Shown: positions 38,615-50,453 of the stretch, piece after piece
Layout: each line of letters begins with the position of its first letter
Numbering within the stretch: the stretch's first letter is position 1
Source: Thauera linaloolentis 47Lol = DSM 12138
GTDB taxonomy: Bacteria > Pseudomonadota > Gammaproteobacteria > Burkholderiales > Rhodocyclaceae
Reading direction: 5' to 3'
DNA: 61,532 bases
Assembly: GCF_000310205.1 (NCBI RefSeq)
Contig: NZ_AMXE01000013.1
Location: 1 to 61,532, forward strand
Translations under genes and position numbers: made by a program
Notes under the pieces: model-generated
The model's database searches: none
What the model was told of the DNA's origin: nothing
The model's input: the letters and a program-made list of their open reading frames with translations, nothing else

Positions 38615-39079
38615 TCAGTCGTGGGAGGGGCCGTCGCCGTCGAGGCTTGCTCGCCCGCGCCGCGCCGCATGCTCGTCGGCCATCTTCTGTTCCTGGCGGG
38701 CTTCGATGCGGGCGAGGCCCGCCTGATGCCGCTGCGACAGGGTGTCGAAGGCCTTGAGCTTGTTGCGTTGCGTGAGCCATTGCTGCTGGCCCTGCGCCGT
38801 CTGCTGATGCGACTGCTCGACCATCTTGCGCTGGGCGAGAATGGCATCGTCCAGGCGCGCGATGAAGGCGCCGTAGTTGCGCCAGGCATCCGGGCTGAGG
38901 CCCTCGCGGGCGGCTTCGACGAAACGCTGGTTGTACTCGCGCCGGTAGTCTTCGAGCATCTGCAGCTTTTGCGCCACGTCCCGTTCGGCGGCGACCAGTT
39001 CGCCCAGGCGGCGGGCGGCGTCGTCGGTGCGGGTCTGGGCGAGGTCGAGGAGGGGCTGCAGATGGAAGCGAGTATTCAT
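38615..39079 (-). CDS. fliJ: Flagellar export protein FliJ
   Basis: Coiled-coil central stalk of the flagellar export ATPase. The 154-residue protein is one long helix hairpin (FHLQPLLDLAQTRTDDAARRLGELVAAERDVAQKLQMLEDYRREYNQRF...), as expected of FliJ, and stands between fliI and fliK. A 115-base gap separates it from fliI. Confidence 0.92.
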   Translation of the reverse strand: MNTRFHLQPLLDLAQTRTDDAARRLGELVAAERDVAQKLQMLEDYRREYNQRFVEAAREGLSPDAWRNYGAFIARLDDAILAQRKMVEQSHQQTAQGQQQWLTQRNKLKAFDTLSQRHQAGLARIEARQEQKMADEHAARRGRASLDGDGPSHD

Positions 39080-39194
39080 GGGAGCCGCATAGCCTCGTTT
39101 CTGGCGCCCCGGAGGGCAGTATGACTCCGTATTCTAGCCGCTGTGCGCGGTTTGGCACTTTTCTCGTGCCGCGGGCGCGCGGACGATGTCACGC

Positions 39195-40592
39195 TCACGC
39201 CGAGAACACCTGTGCCAGCTTCTGCAGCGCGCCGTCGTAGGGCTCGCGCTCGTTGATGCCTTGCTGCAGGAAGGCCTCGAGACGCGGGTAGAGCTGTACC
39301 GCCGTGTCCAGCACCGGGTCGCCGCCCGGCTGGTAGGCGCCCACCGCGATCAGGTCGCGCGAGCGCTGGTAGCGCGAGAAGAACTGCTTGAACTGGCGCA
39401 CGACGGCGAAATGGTCGTCGCCGACGAGGCCGTGCATGGCGCGCGAGATCGATTGCTCGATGTCGATGGCCGGATAGTGGCCCTGGTCCGCCAGGTTGCG
39501 CGACAGCACGAAGTGGCCGTCGAGGATGGCACGCGCGGCGTCGGCGATGGGGTCCTGCTGGTCGTCGCCTTCGGCGAGCACGGTGTAGAAGGCGGTGATC
39601 GAGCCGCCGCCTTCGGGGCCGTTGCCGGCGCGCTCGACCAGCGCCGGCAGGCGGGCGAACACGCTCGGCGGGTAGCCGCGCGTGACGGGGGGCTCGCCGA
39701 TGGCCAGCGCGATCTCGCGCTGGGCCATCGCGTAGCGCGTCAGCGAATCCATGATCAGCAGCACCTGCTTGCCCTGGTCACGGAAGTACTCCGCCACCGT
39801 GGTCGCATACGCTGCGCCCTGCATGCGCATCAGCGGGCTGGTGTCGGCCGGCGCGGCCACCACCACCGAGCGCGCCAGGCCTTCCGGTCCCAGGCTGTGG
39901 TCGATGAATTCCTTGACTTCGCGGCCCCGCTCGCCGATCAGGCCGACGACGATGACGTCCGCCGCGGTATAGCGCGCCATCATGCCGATGAGCACCGACT
40001 TGCCCACGCCGGAGCCTGCGAACAGGCCGAGGCGCTGGCCGCGGCCGACGGTGAGCAAGGCGTTGATCGCGCGGATGCCGACGTCCAGCGGCTGCTGGAT
40101 CGGCGCGCGCGTCAGCGGGTTGATCGGGCGTCCCTGCAGCGAGCGTGTCTCCTGCGTGGCCAGCGGCCCGGCGCCGTCGAGCGGGCGGCCCGCGCCGTCG
40201 ACGACACGGCCGAGCAGGGCATTGCCCACTGGCAGATGCTTGGCGCGGTCGGCGGCGCGGCGGCGCGGCCCGATGCGCTTGCCCGGCACCAGCCGCGGCA
40301 TGCCCATTTCCATCGGCAGCACGCGTGCGCCGGGGGCCAGGCCGAAGACGTCGTCGGTCGGCATCATGAACAGCTTCTCGCCGCTGAAGCCGACGACCTC
40401 GGCCTCGACCGCGCCGCCGCCCGGCACCAGGATCCGGCAGCCCGAGCCCAGCGGCAGCTTGAGTCCGGCCGCTTCCATGACGAGTCCGTTGATGCGCGTG
40501 AGCCGGCCCGAGACCTCGAAGGTGCTGGCGTCCCGCGCCAGCCGGCGGCCGTCGGCTAGGAAGTCCCGCCACAGCTCGCTGCCGTGCTTCAT
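39195..40592 (-). CDS. fliI: Flagellum-specific export ATPase FliI
   Basis: Hexameric ATPase of the flagellar type III apparatus, related to F1-beta. The 465-residue protein shows Walker A in [20 protein letters not shown], Walker B in [28 protein letters not shown], and [15 protein letters not shown]. Its start overlaps the end of fliH by 4 bases. Confidence 0.97.
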   Translation of the reverse strand: MKHGSELWRDFLADGRRLARDASTFEVSGRLTRINGLVMEAAGLKLPLGSGCRILVPGGGAVEAEVVGFSGEKLFMMPTDDVFGLAPGARVLPMEMGMPRLVPGKRIGPRRRAADRAKHLPVGNALLGRVVDGAGRPLDGAGPLATQETRSLQGRPINPLTRAPIQQPLDVGIRAINALLTVGRGQRLGLFAGSGVGKSVLIGMMARYTAADVIVVGLIGERGREVKEFIDHSLGPEGLARSVVVAAPADTSPLMRMQGAAYATTVAEYFRDQGKQVLLIMDSLTRYAMAQREIALAIGEPPVTRGYPPSVFARLPALVERAGNGPEGGGSITAFYTVLAEGDDQQDPIADAARAILDGHFVLSRNLADQGHYPAIDIEQSISRAMHGLVGDDHFAVVRQFKQFFSRYQRSRDLIAVGAYQPGGDPVLDTAVQLYPRLEAFLQQGINEREPYDGALQKLAQVFSA

Positions 40593-41455
40593 GCGGTGTC
40601 GCCCCGGCCGTCCGCCGGGCTGCCATCGCCGGCGTCGGCGGCCGCTTCGGCTCCGGTGTCCGTGGCCTCTCCGTCCGCCGCGCCCGTGCTGTCCGCTGCC
40701 GGTTCGCCCCCGTCGTCGGCCGGGGAGAAGCGGGCGTGTTCGCGCCCGAGCGATTCCAGCACCCGCCGCCAGCGGGTCTCGAGCGTGGCGTCGACCTGGG
40801 CGCCCTGGGCGTCGATGCGGCAGTCGCCGCGCTGCAGGCCGAAGTCCTCCTGCAGGCGGTGGCCGGCGTGCGACAGCTGTTCCCCCATGTGCTCGCGCAC
40901 CAGCGCGAGATCGTCCGGATGCAACCGGATCTGCGCGTGGCCCTGCGGCAACTGCTGCAGGGCGGCGCGAACGGTGTCGAGGATCGTTGCGGGGTGGAGC
41001 TGCAGGGTGTCGTGGACCATCTGCCGCGCCAGCTCGATGGCGAGCGCCATCAGTTCCTCGGCCACCTCGCGGTCGATTTCCGCCAGCGACTGGTCGAGCC
41101 GGTCGGCGAGCGACAGGAGGCGCGCGGCCTCGGCTTCGGCTCTCGTCCGGCCTTCCTCGTAGCCCTTGCGCTCGCCCTCGACCAGCCCCGCAGCCAGGCC
41201 GGCCTCATGGCCTTCGCGCCGGCCTTCTTCATGCGCGGCGTTGCGGATGTCCTCATGCATGCGCTCGATTTCCTCTGCCGTGGGCAGCTTGAAATCGGGC
41301 GGCAGGTCGTAGGCCGGTTCCGGCGTTTCGGCGACGGGCTCGGGTTCGGCAGCGGCGGCGGTTTCCTGTGCGGGCCCGGCCTCGTCCGGAGCGCCGAAGT
41401 CCTGCGGTGTCCAGCGCTGGTAGGCGCCCACGGCCTGGTGGCGGGAAATGCTCAC
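40589..41455 (-). CDS. fliH: Flagellar export regulator FliH
   Basis: Peripheral stalk and regulator of FliI. The 288-residue protein has a charged coiled-coil middle ([59 protein letters not shown]), containing the Gly-spaced GxxxG-like repeats typical of FliH, then the C-terminal domain ([38 protein letters not shown]). The acidic C-terminal tail is longer than usual. A 60-base gap separates it from fliG. Confidence 0.92.
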   Translation of the reverse strand: MSISRHQAVGAYQRWTPQDFGAPDEAGPAQETAAAAEPEPVAETPEPAYDLPPDFKLPTAEEIERMHEDIRNAAHEEGRREGHEAGLAAGLVEGERKGYEEGRTRAEAEAARLLSLADRLDQSLAEIDREVAEELMALAIELARQMVHDTLQLHPATILDTVRAALQQLPQGHAQIRLHPDDLALVREHMGEQLSHAGHRLQEDFGLQRGDCRIDAQGAQVDATLETRWRRVLESLGREHARFSPADDGGEPAADSTGAADGEATDTGAEAAADAGDGSPADGRGDTA

Positions 41456-41515
41456 GGCACGCTCCCGGGCGCGGGCGAGGCTGGCAGGCCTGTGCGCGTG
41501 AGGTGTGGGGCGTGA

Positions 41516-42517
41516 TTAGACGAAGCCATCGTCGCCCCCCTTGCCGGCCATCATCACCTGGCCTTCTTCCGCCAGGCGGCGGACGATCTTGAGGATTTCC
41601 TTCTGTTCCGCCTCGACCTCGGACAGGCGTACCGGGCCGCGGGATTCGAGGTCTTCGCGCAGCATCTCGGCGGCGCGGCTCGACATGTTCTTGAAGATCT
41701 TCTCGCGCAACTCGGGCTGCGCGCCCTTGAGGGCGACGATGAGCGAGTCGGACTGGACCTCGCGCAGGATGGTCTGGATGCCGCGGTCGTCGATGTCGAG
41801 CAGGTTCTCGAACACGAACATCTCGTCCAGGATCTTCTGCGCCAGCTCCGGATCGTATTCGCGCACGTTGTCGATGACGCTCGTTTCGTGCGCCGAACCG
41901 ACGAAGTTGAGGATTTCCGCTGCGTGGCGCACGCCGCCCATCGACGCCTTCTTCACCGTCGAGGCGCCGGCCAGCATGCGTGTGAGCGCATCGTTGAGTT
42001 CGCGCAGGGCGGCGGGCTGCACGCCGTCGAGGGTGGCGATGCGCAGCACCACGTCGTTGCGCAGGCGGTCGTTGAAGTGCTTGAGGATTTCCCCGGCCTG
42101 GTCGAATTCGAGGTGGACCAGGATGGTGGCGACGATCTGCGGGTGCTCGTTCTTGATGAGGTCGGCGGCCGTGCCGGCGTCCATCCACTTCAGGCTCTCG
42201 ATGCCCGCGGTGTCGGACCCCTGGATCATGCGCGCGAGCAGGTGGCTGGCGCGCTCGTCGCCCAGCGCCTTGGTCAGCATCAGGCGCAGTTGCTCTTCGT
42301 CCGACTCGATCAGCGCGCCCTTGCCGAAGTGCTCGATCATCTCGATCAGCAGCGGGTCGACCTTGCTGCGGGACTGCGGCGGCATGCTCGCCATCTTCAT
42401 GCCGATGCGCTGCACTTCGCGCGGGCCGAGGTGTTTCAGCACTTCGGCCGCCTCGTCGGCACCGAGCGTCATCAGCAGCAGGGCGGCCTTTTCCAGCCCT
42501 TCTTCGGGTGTCGTCAC
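41516..42517 (-). CDS. fliG: Flagellar motor switch protein FliG
   Basis: C-ring protein that interacts with the stators. The 333-residue product starts at GTG 42517 (overlapping the fliF stop as GTGA, with AGGAGG seven bases before); the long upstream frame is not coding. The N-domain (EEGLEKAALLLMTLGADEAAEVLKHLGPREV), middle EHPQ motif (KNEHPQIVATILVHLE) and C-domain with its torque helix (LLDIDDRGIQTILREVQSDSLIVALKGAQPELREKIFKNMSSRAAEMLREDLE) are intact, including the DDRG charges. Confidence 0.96.
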   Translation of the reverse strand: MTTPEEGLEKAALLLMTLGADEAAEVLKHLGPREVQRIGMKMASMPPQSRSKVDPLLIEMIEHFGKGALIESDEEQLRLMLTKALGDERASHLLARMIQGSDTAGIESLKWMDAGTAADLIKNEHPQIVATILVHLEFDQAGEILKHFNDRLRNDVVLRIATLDGVQPAALRELNDALTRMLAGASTVKKASMGGVRHAAEILNFVGSAHETSVIDNVREYDPELAQKILDEMFVFENLLDIDDRGIQTILREVQSDSLIVALKGAQPELREKIFKNMSSRAAEMLREDLESRGPVRLSEVEAEQKEILKIVRRLAEEGQVMMAGKGGDDGFV

Positions 42518-44223
42518 TTGCGGCCCTCCTCGGCCACGCCCATCCATTCCTTGAGCAGGTTGGCGACGGTCTTGGGATCGTTGCGGGCCAGCTCGCGCGC
42601 CCGGGCGAGGCGGCTTTCGTAAGTGTCGGCCTCTTCGCCCGACAGCGACACGAGCACGCCGTCCTCGTCCTCGCCGCCGGGCTCGCCGTCCAGGGCGGAA
42701 GCGGCCTGGGCGTCCTTGTCCTGCTTCTCCTTGGGCGGCACCACGGTGCGCAGCAGCGGGCGCAGCACGCCGAAATACACGAACAGGATCGCGATCAGCA
42801 CCAGCAGCCAGTTCAGGCCCTCGCGGCCGAGCTCGACCATTTCCGGGTCCTTCCACAGCGGCAGCACGGCATCGCCCGTGTCGCCGGCAAAGGCGTTGTT
42901 GGCGACGTTGATGGTGTCGCCGCGGTCGGCACTGTAGCCCACCGCCTCGCGCACAACATTGGTGATGCGGGCGATTTCCTCGTCGGTCAGCGGCACCCTG
43001 GCCGGGGTGCCGTCGGGGCCGGGAATGCTGCGGTTGTTGACGACGACCGCCACCGACAGGCGCTTGATCTGGCCGACGGCCTGCTTGATGTGCTGGATGT
43101 TGCGGTCGACCTCGTAGTTGAGCACCGCGCTGCGGTTGCTGCTGGCGACGCCCTGCGTGCCCGGCTGGCCCGGCCCGACCGCCGGCACGCTGAGCGGGGC
43201 GGTGGCGGGTACCGGCGGCTGGTTGGTGAGCGCACCGGGGATGCCCTGCGGTCCCTGCAGCGGATTGATGATCTCGGTGGTCTGCTGGCTGCGGATCGCC
43301 TGGTCGGGCGAGGGATTGGGCTTGTAGGTCTCCGCGGTCTGCTCGACCTGGTTGAAATCGACGTCGGCCGTCACCTGGGCGCGGAAGTTGTCCTTGCCGA
43401 AGAGCGGCACGAGGATGTTGTCGATACGCTCGATGAGGCCTTCTTCCACCATCCGCACGTACTGCAGCTGGTTGGCATTGAGCCCGGCACGCATCAGCGG
43501 GTCGGCCTGCTCGGTGAGCAGCTTGCCGCTCTGGTCGATGATCTTGACGCCTTCGGCCGTCATGCGCGGCACGCTGGACGACACCAGATGCACGATGCCG
43601 GCGACCTGGCTCTCGTTGAGCACGCGGCCCGGGCGCAGGTTCACCATCACCGACGCGGTCGGCTTCTGGTCGTCGCGCAGGAAGGCGGTCTGCTTGGGCA
43701 TCGCCAGATGCACGCGGGCGCTGTCCACGGTGGCGATCGACTGCACGGTGCGCGACAGCTCGCCTTCCAGTGCGCGCTGGTAGTTGACCTGCTCGTTGAA
43801 CTGCGAGATGCCGAGCTTCTGGCCATCCATCAGCTCGAAGCCGGCCAGTCCGCCCTTGGGCAGGCCCGCGGCGGCCAGGCGCAGGCGGGTTTCGTGGACC
43901 TGCGCGCCGGGCACCAGGATCGCATTGCCGTTCGGCGACATGCGATAGGGCACGTTCTGCTGCTGCAGTGCGGAGATGATCTGGCCGCCGTCGCGTTCGT
44001 CGAGGTTGGAGAACAGCACCGCGTAGTCGGGCGGACGGTTCCACATCAGCAGGCCCGCGACCAGCGCGATCGCCAGCGCGATCGCGGCGGCGGCGGCGAT
44101 CTTCTGCTGCTGCGACAGGGCATTGATGTTCTGCAGCGCCTGCTGCAGGCGGGATGCCGCCGCGGGCTCGGCGGCGGGCGCGTCCCCGATGGGCATCTCG
44201 GCGGTGTTTTCGGCAGCGGCCAT
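42514..44223 (-). CDS. fliF: Flagellar MS-ring protein FliF
   Basis: Inner-membrane ring that founds the basal body. The 569-residue protein has two membrane helices (about 40-60 and 440-460), ring-building motif domains between (PPDYAVLFSNLDERDGGQIISALQQQNVPYRM...), and a C-terminal FliG-binding tail. Start chosen at MAAAENTAE, with AAGGA upstream; an in-frame ATG at 44307 would add 28 residues. First gene of the minus-strand fliFGHIJK unit. Confidence 0.95.
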   Translation of the reverse strand: MAAAENTAEMPIGDAPAAEPAAASRLQQALQNINALSQQQKIAAAAAIALAIALVAGLLMWNRPPDYAVLFSNLDERDGGQIISALQQQNVPYRMSPNGNAILVPGAQVHETRLRLAAAGLPKGGLAGFELMDGQKLGISQFNEQVNYQRALEGELSRTVQSIATVDSARVHLAMPKQTAFLRDDQKPTASVMVNLRPGRVLNESQVAGIVHLVSSSVPRMTAEGVKIIDQSGKLLTEQADPLMRAGLNANQLQYVRMVEEGLIERIDNILVPLFGKDNFRAQVTADVDFNQVEQTAETYKPNPSPDQAIRSQQTTEIINPLQGPQGIPGALTNQPPVPATAPLSVPAVGPGQPGTQGVASSNRSAVLNYEVDRNIQHIKQAVGQIKRLSVAVVVNNRSIPGPDGTPARVPLTDEEIARITNVVREAVGYSADRGDTINVANNAFAGDTGDAVLPLWKDPEMVELGREGLNWLLVLIAILFVYFGVLRPLLRTVVPPKEKQDKDAQAASALDGEPGGEDEDGVLVSLSGEEADTYESRLARARELARNDPKTVANLLKEWMGVAEEGRK

Positions 44224-44300
44224 GACGGCGGGTCCTTGGGGTCCACTTTTTCGGATGGACGCATTGTCACGCGGTGCCGGCAAGGGCGGTCGCGTGAATA

Positions 44301-44317
44301 GCGGCATTTTTTGCCGC
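44301..44317. promoter_or_regulatory. Inverted repeat between fliF and the sensor kinase
   Basis: GCGGCA-TTTTT-TGCCGC is an exact six-base-arm repeat with 5-base spacer, between the divergent fliF and flrB-like genes. It is the clearest member of the CGGCA-N5-TGCCG set and lies downstream of the fliF -24/-12 element. Confidence 0.55.
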
Positions 44318-44327
44318 CTGTTTGCCG

Positions 44328-44343
44328 GCTAAGATAGCGCCAA
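44328..44343 (-). promoter_or_regulatory. Candidate sigma54 promoter of fliF
   Basis: On the minus strand TTGGCGCTATCTTAGC has the -24 GG and -12 GC at the correct spacing with two mismatches elsewhere (A to G, T to A). It lies 105 bases before the fliF start and overlaps the leader of the divergent sensor-kinase gene. Confidence 0.5.
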
Positions 44344-44345
44344 CC

Positions 44346-45568
44346 ATGACTAGAGTGCAGGGCGTGAATACGGAACCCCGCCAATCTCCTGCCGGATCGC
44401 CTGCCGCGCCGCTGGATGCCGCACAGCTCGCCGAGGCTTTTGCGCTGTTCAACCGCGCGTCCGAGGAGCTGTCGACCGCCTACAACGCGCTGCAGGCGCA
44501 GGTCGGGCAGCTCACCGAGCGCCTTTCGGTGCTGATGGGGGCGCTGCCTGCGGCGGTGGTGGTGGTCGACCGCGCAGGGGCCGTGGTGCAGGTCAATCGT
44601 GCCGCGGAAGCGCTGTTCGGCGGCACGCTGGTCGGCACGGCCTGGCGCTCGGCATGGGCGCGCCTGCAGGCCACCGAGACGCCGGGCGAGTTCACGCTTG
44701 CGCTGCCGGCGCCAGGCGCATGGGGCGCCGGCGAGGAGCCGCGGCGGCTGTCGCTGTCCGAATCCGCGCCGGAGTCGGGCGACGAGCGCATCATCCTGCT
44801 GCACGACATCACCGATACCCACCGCATGCGCCTCGCTTCGGAGCGCAACGAACGGCTCGCCGCAATGGGCGAGATGGTCGCCGGCCTGGCGCACCAGTTG
44901 CGCACGCCGCTGGCCGCCGCGCTGCTGTACACCGGCAACCTGCGCCAGCCCGAACTCGACGCCGCACAGCGCAGCCGCGTGGCCGACCGCGCGCTGGAGC
45001 GCCTGCGCTATCTCGAACGCCTGATCCGCGACATGCTGCTGTTCGCCCGCGGCGACAGCCTCGGGCGGCAGCGCTTCCATGTGTGCGAGCTGGCGGCGGA
45101 GCTGGCCCATACGCTGGAGCCGCTGGCGAAGGCGCGCCAGATCGCGTTCGAGGCGAATTGCGGCTGCGGCGACACCGAACTCGTCGGCGACCGCAAGGCC
45201 CTGGGCGGCGCGCTGACCAATCTGCTCGAGAATGCCATCCAGGCCAGCGAGGCCGGCGCCTGCGTGCGTTTCGACGTCGCGACCGTCTCCGCGGCCGAAA
45301 GCGGCCTCGGCATGGACGCCGTGCGCTTCGCCGTCAGCGACGCGGGGCGCGGCATTGCGCCCGAGCTCCAGGAGCGGCTGTTCGAGCCCTTCTTCACCAC
45401 GCGCGCCGAAGGCACCGGCCTCGGGCTCGCCATCGCGCGCGGCGTGGCCCGCGGCCACGGCGGCGACATCCTGCTGCGCTCGGCCCCCGGGCAGGGCTCC
45501 ACCTTCACCCTCAGTCTGCCGCTGTCGCTCGACGCGCCGGCAGGTCCGACTCCATTGCCCCCGCCATC

Positions 45569-45572
<4 letters not shown>
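44346..45572 (+). CDS. Flagellar sensor histidine kinase, FlrB/FleS type
   Basis: Cytoplasmic histidine kinase of 408 residues for the flagellar two-component system. An N-terminal PAS domain (about 60-150; ALPAAVVVVDRAGAVVQVNRAAEALFGG) is followed by the H-box MGEMVAGLAHQLRTPLAAALLYTGNL and the ATPase N, G1 and G2 boxes (NLLENAIQAS, VSDAGRGIAPE, EGTGLGLAIARGVARGHGGDI). No membrane segment. Its stop overlaps the regulator gene (ATGA). The ATG at 44346 is used. Confidence 0.9.
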
Positions 45573-46996
<1,424 letters not shown>

Positions 46997-47019
46997 CCGG
47001 CGGGCGAATTGCGCAGCAG

Positions 47020-47035
47020 TGGCACGAGCCTTGCT
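47020..47035 (+). promoter_or_regulatory. Sigma54 promoter of fliE
   Basis: TGGCAC-GAGCC-TTGCT is an exact match to the sigma54 consensus TGGCAC-N5-TTGCW, 103 bases before fliE and 24 bases after the regulator's stop codon. Confidence 0.88.
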
Positions 47036-47137
47036 CTGCTAGACTGACGTCAACAGCGACAAACAGAGCGACACAGGCCGGGGAACCGAAGATCGACAGA
47101 CAGATCACAGGCCGGAAACCTGGACCGGAGAGCGAGC

Positions 47138-47461
47138 ATGGACACCCGTGGAATCGACCAGATGTTGAGCGAACTGCGCTCGGTATCCCAGGCTGCACAG
47201 AGCAAGCCTGTGGAAACGGCTGCGCCCGCGGCAGGCGGTGTCAACTTCGCCGATGTGCTCGACAACGCCCTCAAGGACGTCAGCGCGGCCCAGTCCGAGG
47301 CGCGCCAGATGGCGCAGGAATTTTCCGCCGGCGATCCCAACGTGAATCTTCAGGACGTGATGGTCAACCTCCAGAAGGCCAACCTGTCCTTCCAGCAGAT
47401 GGTGCAGGTACGCAACCGGCTCGTCACCGCGTACCAGGACATCATGAACATGCCCGTCTGA
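47138..47461 (+). CDS. fliE: Flagellar MS ring-rod junction protein FliE
   Basis: First exported protein, joining the MS ring to the rod. The 107-residue protein has the conserved C-terminus GDPNVNLQDVMVNLQKANLSFQQMVQVRNRLVTAYQDIMNMPV. It is separated from the fliF-K unit and transcribed in the opposite direction, behind the two-component genes with its own promoter. Confidence 0.95.
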   Translation: MDTRGIDQMLSELRSVSQAAQSKPVETAAPAAGGVNFADVLDNALKDVSAAQSEARQMAQEFSAGDPNVNLQDVMVNLQKANLSFQQMVQVRNRLVTAYQDIMNMPV

Positions 47462-47492
47462 GGGCACGTCTCCATGCGGCACGACGATCCAG

Positions 47493-50453
47493 CTATGGCG
47501 CCGTCGGTGCTTTGCCATTGGCAAGGATCGTGAGCACGCTGGCCCGGTCTTCCTTCGACATTCTATCGAGCGCAGCATACCCAGCCAGGCGGCTGGCCAG
47601 AATTTCCCGATCGTCGAGACGGCTCATGAGCTGCGGTGGGTAGATGAACGCTCCTTTATCCCACTCCGCAGGTGAGGGCAGTGGGAGTTTCACGCCTTGC
47701 AGATTCAGAAGCAGTTGGCGGTCTCCGCCTGCGGCCTCTTGGATAGTGAGCTTTGGTTTTTCTCCCCAGCGAAACAGACCCAGCAGCGTCTCTTCTGCAG
47801 CGGCATGCTCTCCCTCGGAGAGTGAGATATATGCACCATCCGTGTTCGCCTTGAAAAAACGGTCGTAGATAAGGCGATAAATGAAGTTGTTCGATGCGCA
47901 GTCGTTGACCTGTTGCATCAATTCCGGGCAATCCTTTTCCTGCCCCTTGAGGATGAGCATCAAAACATTGCGGCGCAACCACGGGTTATTGGGATTGTCC
48001 TTGAGCAGCTTTTGAGCATCCTCGAAAACTGTCTGGCTCACGCCGTCTGGCGGTGCGCTTCTCCATTTTCCTTCCTTCGCGTTCCAAAGAAAGGAATAGA
48101 TGTACCAAGCTGTGAAGTCCCCGTACAGCATGGCTTGCTGTGCAATGCTCACATCCACCACCATCATGGTGTCGCTAAGCAAACCTTGGCCGTAATGATC
48201 CCGGCGTAGGCTGCCAAGCTCTTCCATTGTGTATGATCCGGGCGCGTGCTGTCCCTTGGCGAACATGATTGGCCGTTCGATGAACAATGTGTAGCGTACC
48301 AGTTCACCAATCTGGTCCCGGATCAGAGGATCGGCAAGAAAGGCGTTGGTGACTCTCGCAGCACGAGCTTCAGCCTCCTTCGATCCGGTGGGCTCTTCTC
48401 TATATGGTGGAGTGCTTGTGCAGAGGTAGTTCTGAAGTCTGCGGCCCAGCACTGTATGTCCGCGGCAATATTCCAGCGGCTGGTGGGCGCTGATGCTGTC
48501 CAGGGCTCGGATTCGCTGGAGCATTCCTTGCACCCCAGCAACTGGCCTGGTCATCAATGCATATGCATTGCCGAACCCACCCCAGCCAGGCTTGTTCTTG
48601 GTCTCGTACGACCAGGCGCTTTGGAGTAGGCCCAGCGATGGCAAGTACAAGTCATTCTTGTAGTATGCGAGTGCAGATAAGCCGTAGACGAAGGCGCCTG
48701 TCTCATCTTGCGTAACTTTTGGGTTCGGCACGCCCAGTCCGCCGAACTGCGTCTCGACCGATGCAATGGTCAATGGATTGCCGGCAAGGCCACCAACGTT
48801 CTTGAAGCTGGAGAACCTGTTGTTCAAAGCATGGTAGCAACTGTACGCTTTGTCCCCGTGAGATTCAGTGTAGTCGATTACCGACTGCAGATCCCAGAAG
48901 CGCTGCCGTGTGGTGTCGTAGCGGGCACGCCCATTGTTTGCGGGTGTCAAATGCAGGTTCTGCGCGCTCCAGGCGGCATCGCATACCTGAATGTCCTTCC
49001 AGATTCCTTGCCGCTGCAAAGCCGAAAGCGTTGCCAGTTCGAAATCAATTCGATCAAAACGCGCATGTGCCTCCCGCCTCAGAGTTTGGACATCGCGCGA
49101 CAATGCGTCGATTGCCTCCAAGGTTTGCACCTGAAGCTCGATCACCTTGTCGAGCTTCTGATTGATCTGCTCGAAAGCTTGCATGATCTGGCGGATATAC
49201 ACTGCCATGGGATCTGGCTTGCTTCCTCCACCGAAAACACCTGCCACAGAAGCAATGGCGCCGAGGTAATTCCCGTTGAAGGCGTACGTGAGTGCCGACG
49301 TGGCTGCTGATCCATACTGAACCGCAGCGTTCAGTTCCTTGCTCTCGGCGCCAAAGGCTCCCATGATTGTATTCAGGTCGCGTGCGTAGCTCACAAACTC
49401 AGCTGCTGTACTCGTAATCTCCTGCTGGCGGGCTTGGACTTGCAGGGCTGCGCGTAGGTGCTCTCTCTGTTTTTCAGTGAGCCCGGGTTTGGCACCCCCA
49501 TCCAGCATCGCCAATCGAACCGCTGGGGGCTGCTGATCGAAAAGCACGTCCTGAATGATCTGCACCTGTGCGGCAGTCGCCTGTTGATCCCTCGCCAAGT
49601 CAACCATGCTGGTCTTGAGCGAGTCCAGGTCGTCTCGCATGCCATCCATGGCAGCCTCAAGCCGCATCGCAGCCGCCGCACTCCTGGTGGCAAAACTGCT
49701 GAAGGCCTTGGTATGGGCGACCAACTTCTGCTCGACATCAGCAGCGGTTGACGCCGCTTGGCCGGCTACCCGAATGGCCGCCACCGATCCTTGCGCAAAC
49801 GAGTTCCGAACCGCCGTATCGAGCAATTTTTTCGCCTGCGCGTCGTTGGCCATCTTTTCTTTCATCCGCGAGATGGCGCCTGTCGATTGCTCGAAAAAAG
49901 TTGCTGCCTCATCGTACTTGCCGGCCCCCAGAAGCGCGTCCATGGTCTGCCGCTGATCGCCATTCATCTGATCCAGTCCGCGGCTCAGTGCAGCAGACGC
50001 TTTCCCCTGTGTGTCCGCAACGATCCAATCCCGTGCCATGTCGTTGGCGCGAGATGCAAGAACGCCTATTGGAACGGTCACTACCGTCCCTACACCTGTG
50101 GAGCTACCTGCTGCTGTACCGGCAACGATCGCGACTTCAAACGATGAATGCAGCAAATCCGCTGAATACCGGATATCGCGCATTCGAGCATGGTAGCTTT
50201 CAAGCAAGGCGGTGCCTTGGGAACCGATACGCTGTGCCTCGGGCACGGATACGAATGGTTTCTGTGAGTCGGCAATAAGCTCGATCGTGTTGACGGCGAA
50301 CTCGACTCCAGCAACGGCAAGAGCTGCGGTGGCTTTGTCCGTCAGCGGTCTGAGTTGTGCTGATGTCGTCTGCGCAAACGCTGGGCGTGCCCAGATGGTG
50401 CCGACGGCAACAGCAACTACAAATGCAACAGGAGTCATTCGTGGGCAAGTCAT
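47493..50453 (-). CDS. Large exported protein of unknown function (986 aa)
   Basis: A 986-residue protein with a signal peptide (MTCPRMTPVAFVVAVAVGTIWARPAFAQ). The N-terminal half is mostly helical, with alanine-rich and heptad-like segments, a hydrophobic stretch near 400-425 (ATSALTYAFNGNYLGAIASVAGVFGGG) and a following coiled coil (QIMQAFEQINQKLDKVIELQVQTLEAIDALSRDVQTLRREAHARFDRID). The C-terminal half is globular, with scattered Cys residues. Long helices around a hydrophobic hairpin recall alpha-helical pore formers, but no family is recognised. The start overlaps the end of the preceding exported-protein gene (ATGA), so the two form a unit. The codon composition is more mixed than in the flagellar genes. 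Confidence 0.75.
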   Translation of the reverse strand: MTCPRMTPVAFVVAVAVGTIWARPAFAQTTSAQLRPLTDKATAALAVAGVEFAVNTIELIADSQKPFVSVPEAQRIGSQGTALLESYHARMRDIRYSADLLHSSFEVAIVAGTAAGSSTGVGTVVTVPIGVLASRANDMARDWIVADTQGKASAALSRGLDQMNGDQRQTMDALLGAGKYDEAATFFEQSTGAISRMKEKMANDAQAKKLLDTAVRNSFAQGSVAAIRVAGQAASTAADVEQKLVAHTKAFSSFATRSAAAAMRLEAAMDGMRDDLDSLKTSMVDLARDQQATAAQVQIIQDVLFDQQPPAVRLAMLDGGAKPGLTEKQREHLRAALQVQARQQEITSTAAEFVSYARDLNTIMGAFGAESKELNAAVQYGSAATSALTYAFNGNYLGAIASVAGVFGGGSKPDPMAVYIRQIMQAFEQINQKLDKVIELQVQTLEAIDALSRDVQTLRREAHARFDRIDFELATLSALQRQGIWKDIQVCDAAWSAQNLHLTPANNGRARYDTTRQRFWDLQSVIDYTESHGDKAYSCYHALNNRFSSFKNVGGLAGNPLTIASVETQFGGLGVPNPKVTQDETGAFVYGLSALAYYKNDLYLPSLGLLQSAWSYETKNKPGWGGFGNAYALMTRPVAGVQGMLQRIRALDSISAHQPLEYCRGHTVLGRRLQNYLCTSTPPYREEPTGSKEAEARAARVTNAFLADPLIRDQIGELVRYTLFIERPIMFAKGQHAPGSYTMEELGSLRRDHYGQGLLSDTMMVVDVSIAQQAMLYGDFTAWYIYSFLWNAKEGKWRSAPPDGVSQTVFEDAQKLLKDNPNNPWLRRNVLMLILKGQEKDCPELMQQVNDCASNNFIYRLIYDRFFKANTDGAYISLSEGEHAAAEETLLGLFRWGEKPKLTIQEAAGGDRQLLLNLQGVKLPLPSPAEWDKGAFIYPPQLMSRLDDREILASRLAGYAALDRMSKEDRASVLTILANGKAPTAP

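Noticed and set aside
42514-44044. Upstream extension of the fliG frame
   Set aside because: Arg/Pro-rich and in the shadow of fliF; the FliG protein begins at GTG 42517 with a good ribosome binding site.
48555-48570. CAATGCATATGCATTG palindrome, similar to the island boxes
   Set aside because: It lies well inside the 986-residue coding region, lacks the AATRRTGC arms and has no matching -10 at the right spacing.
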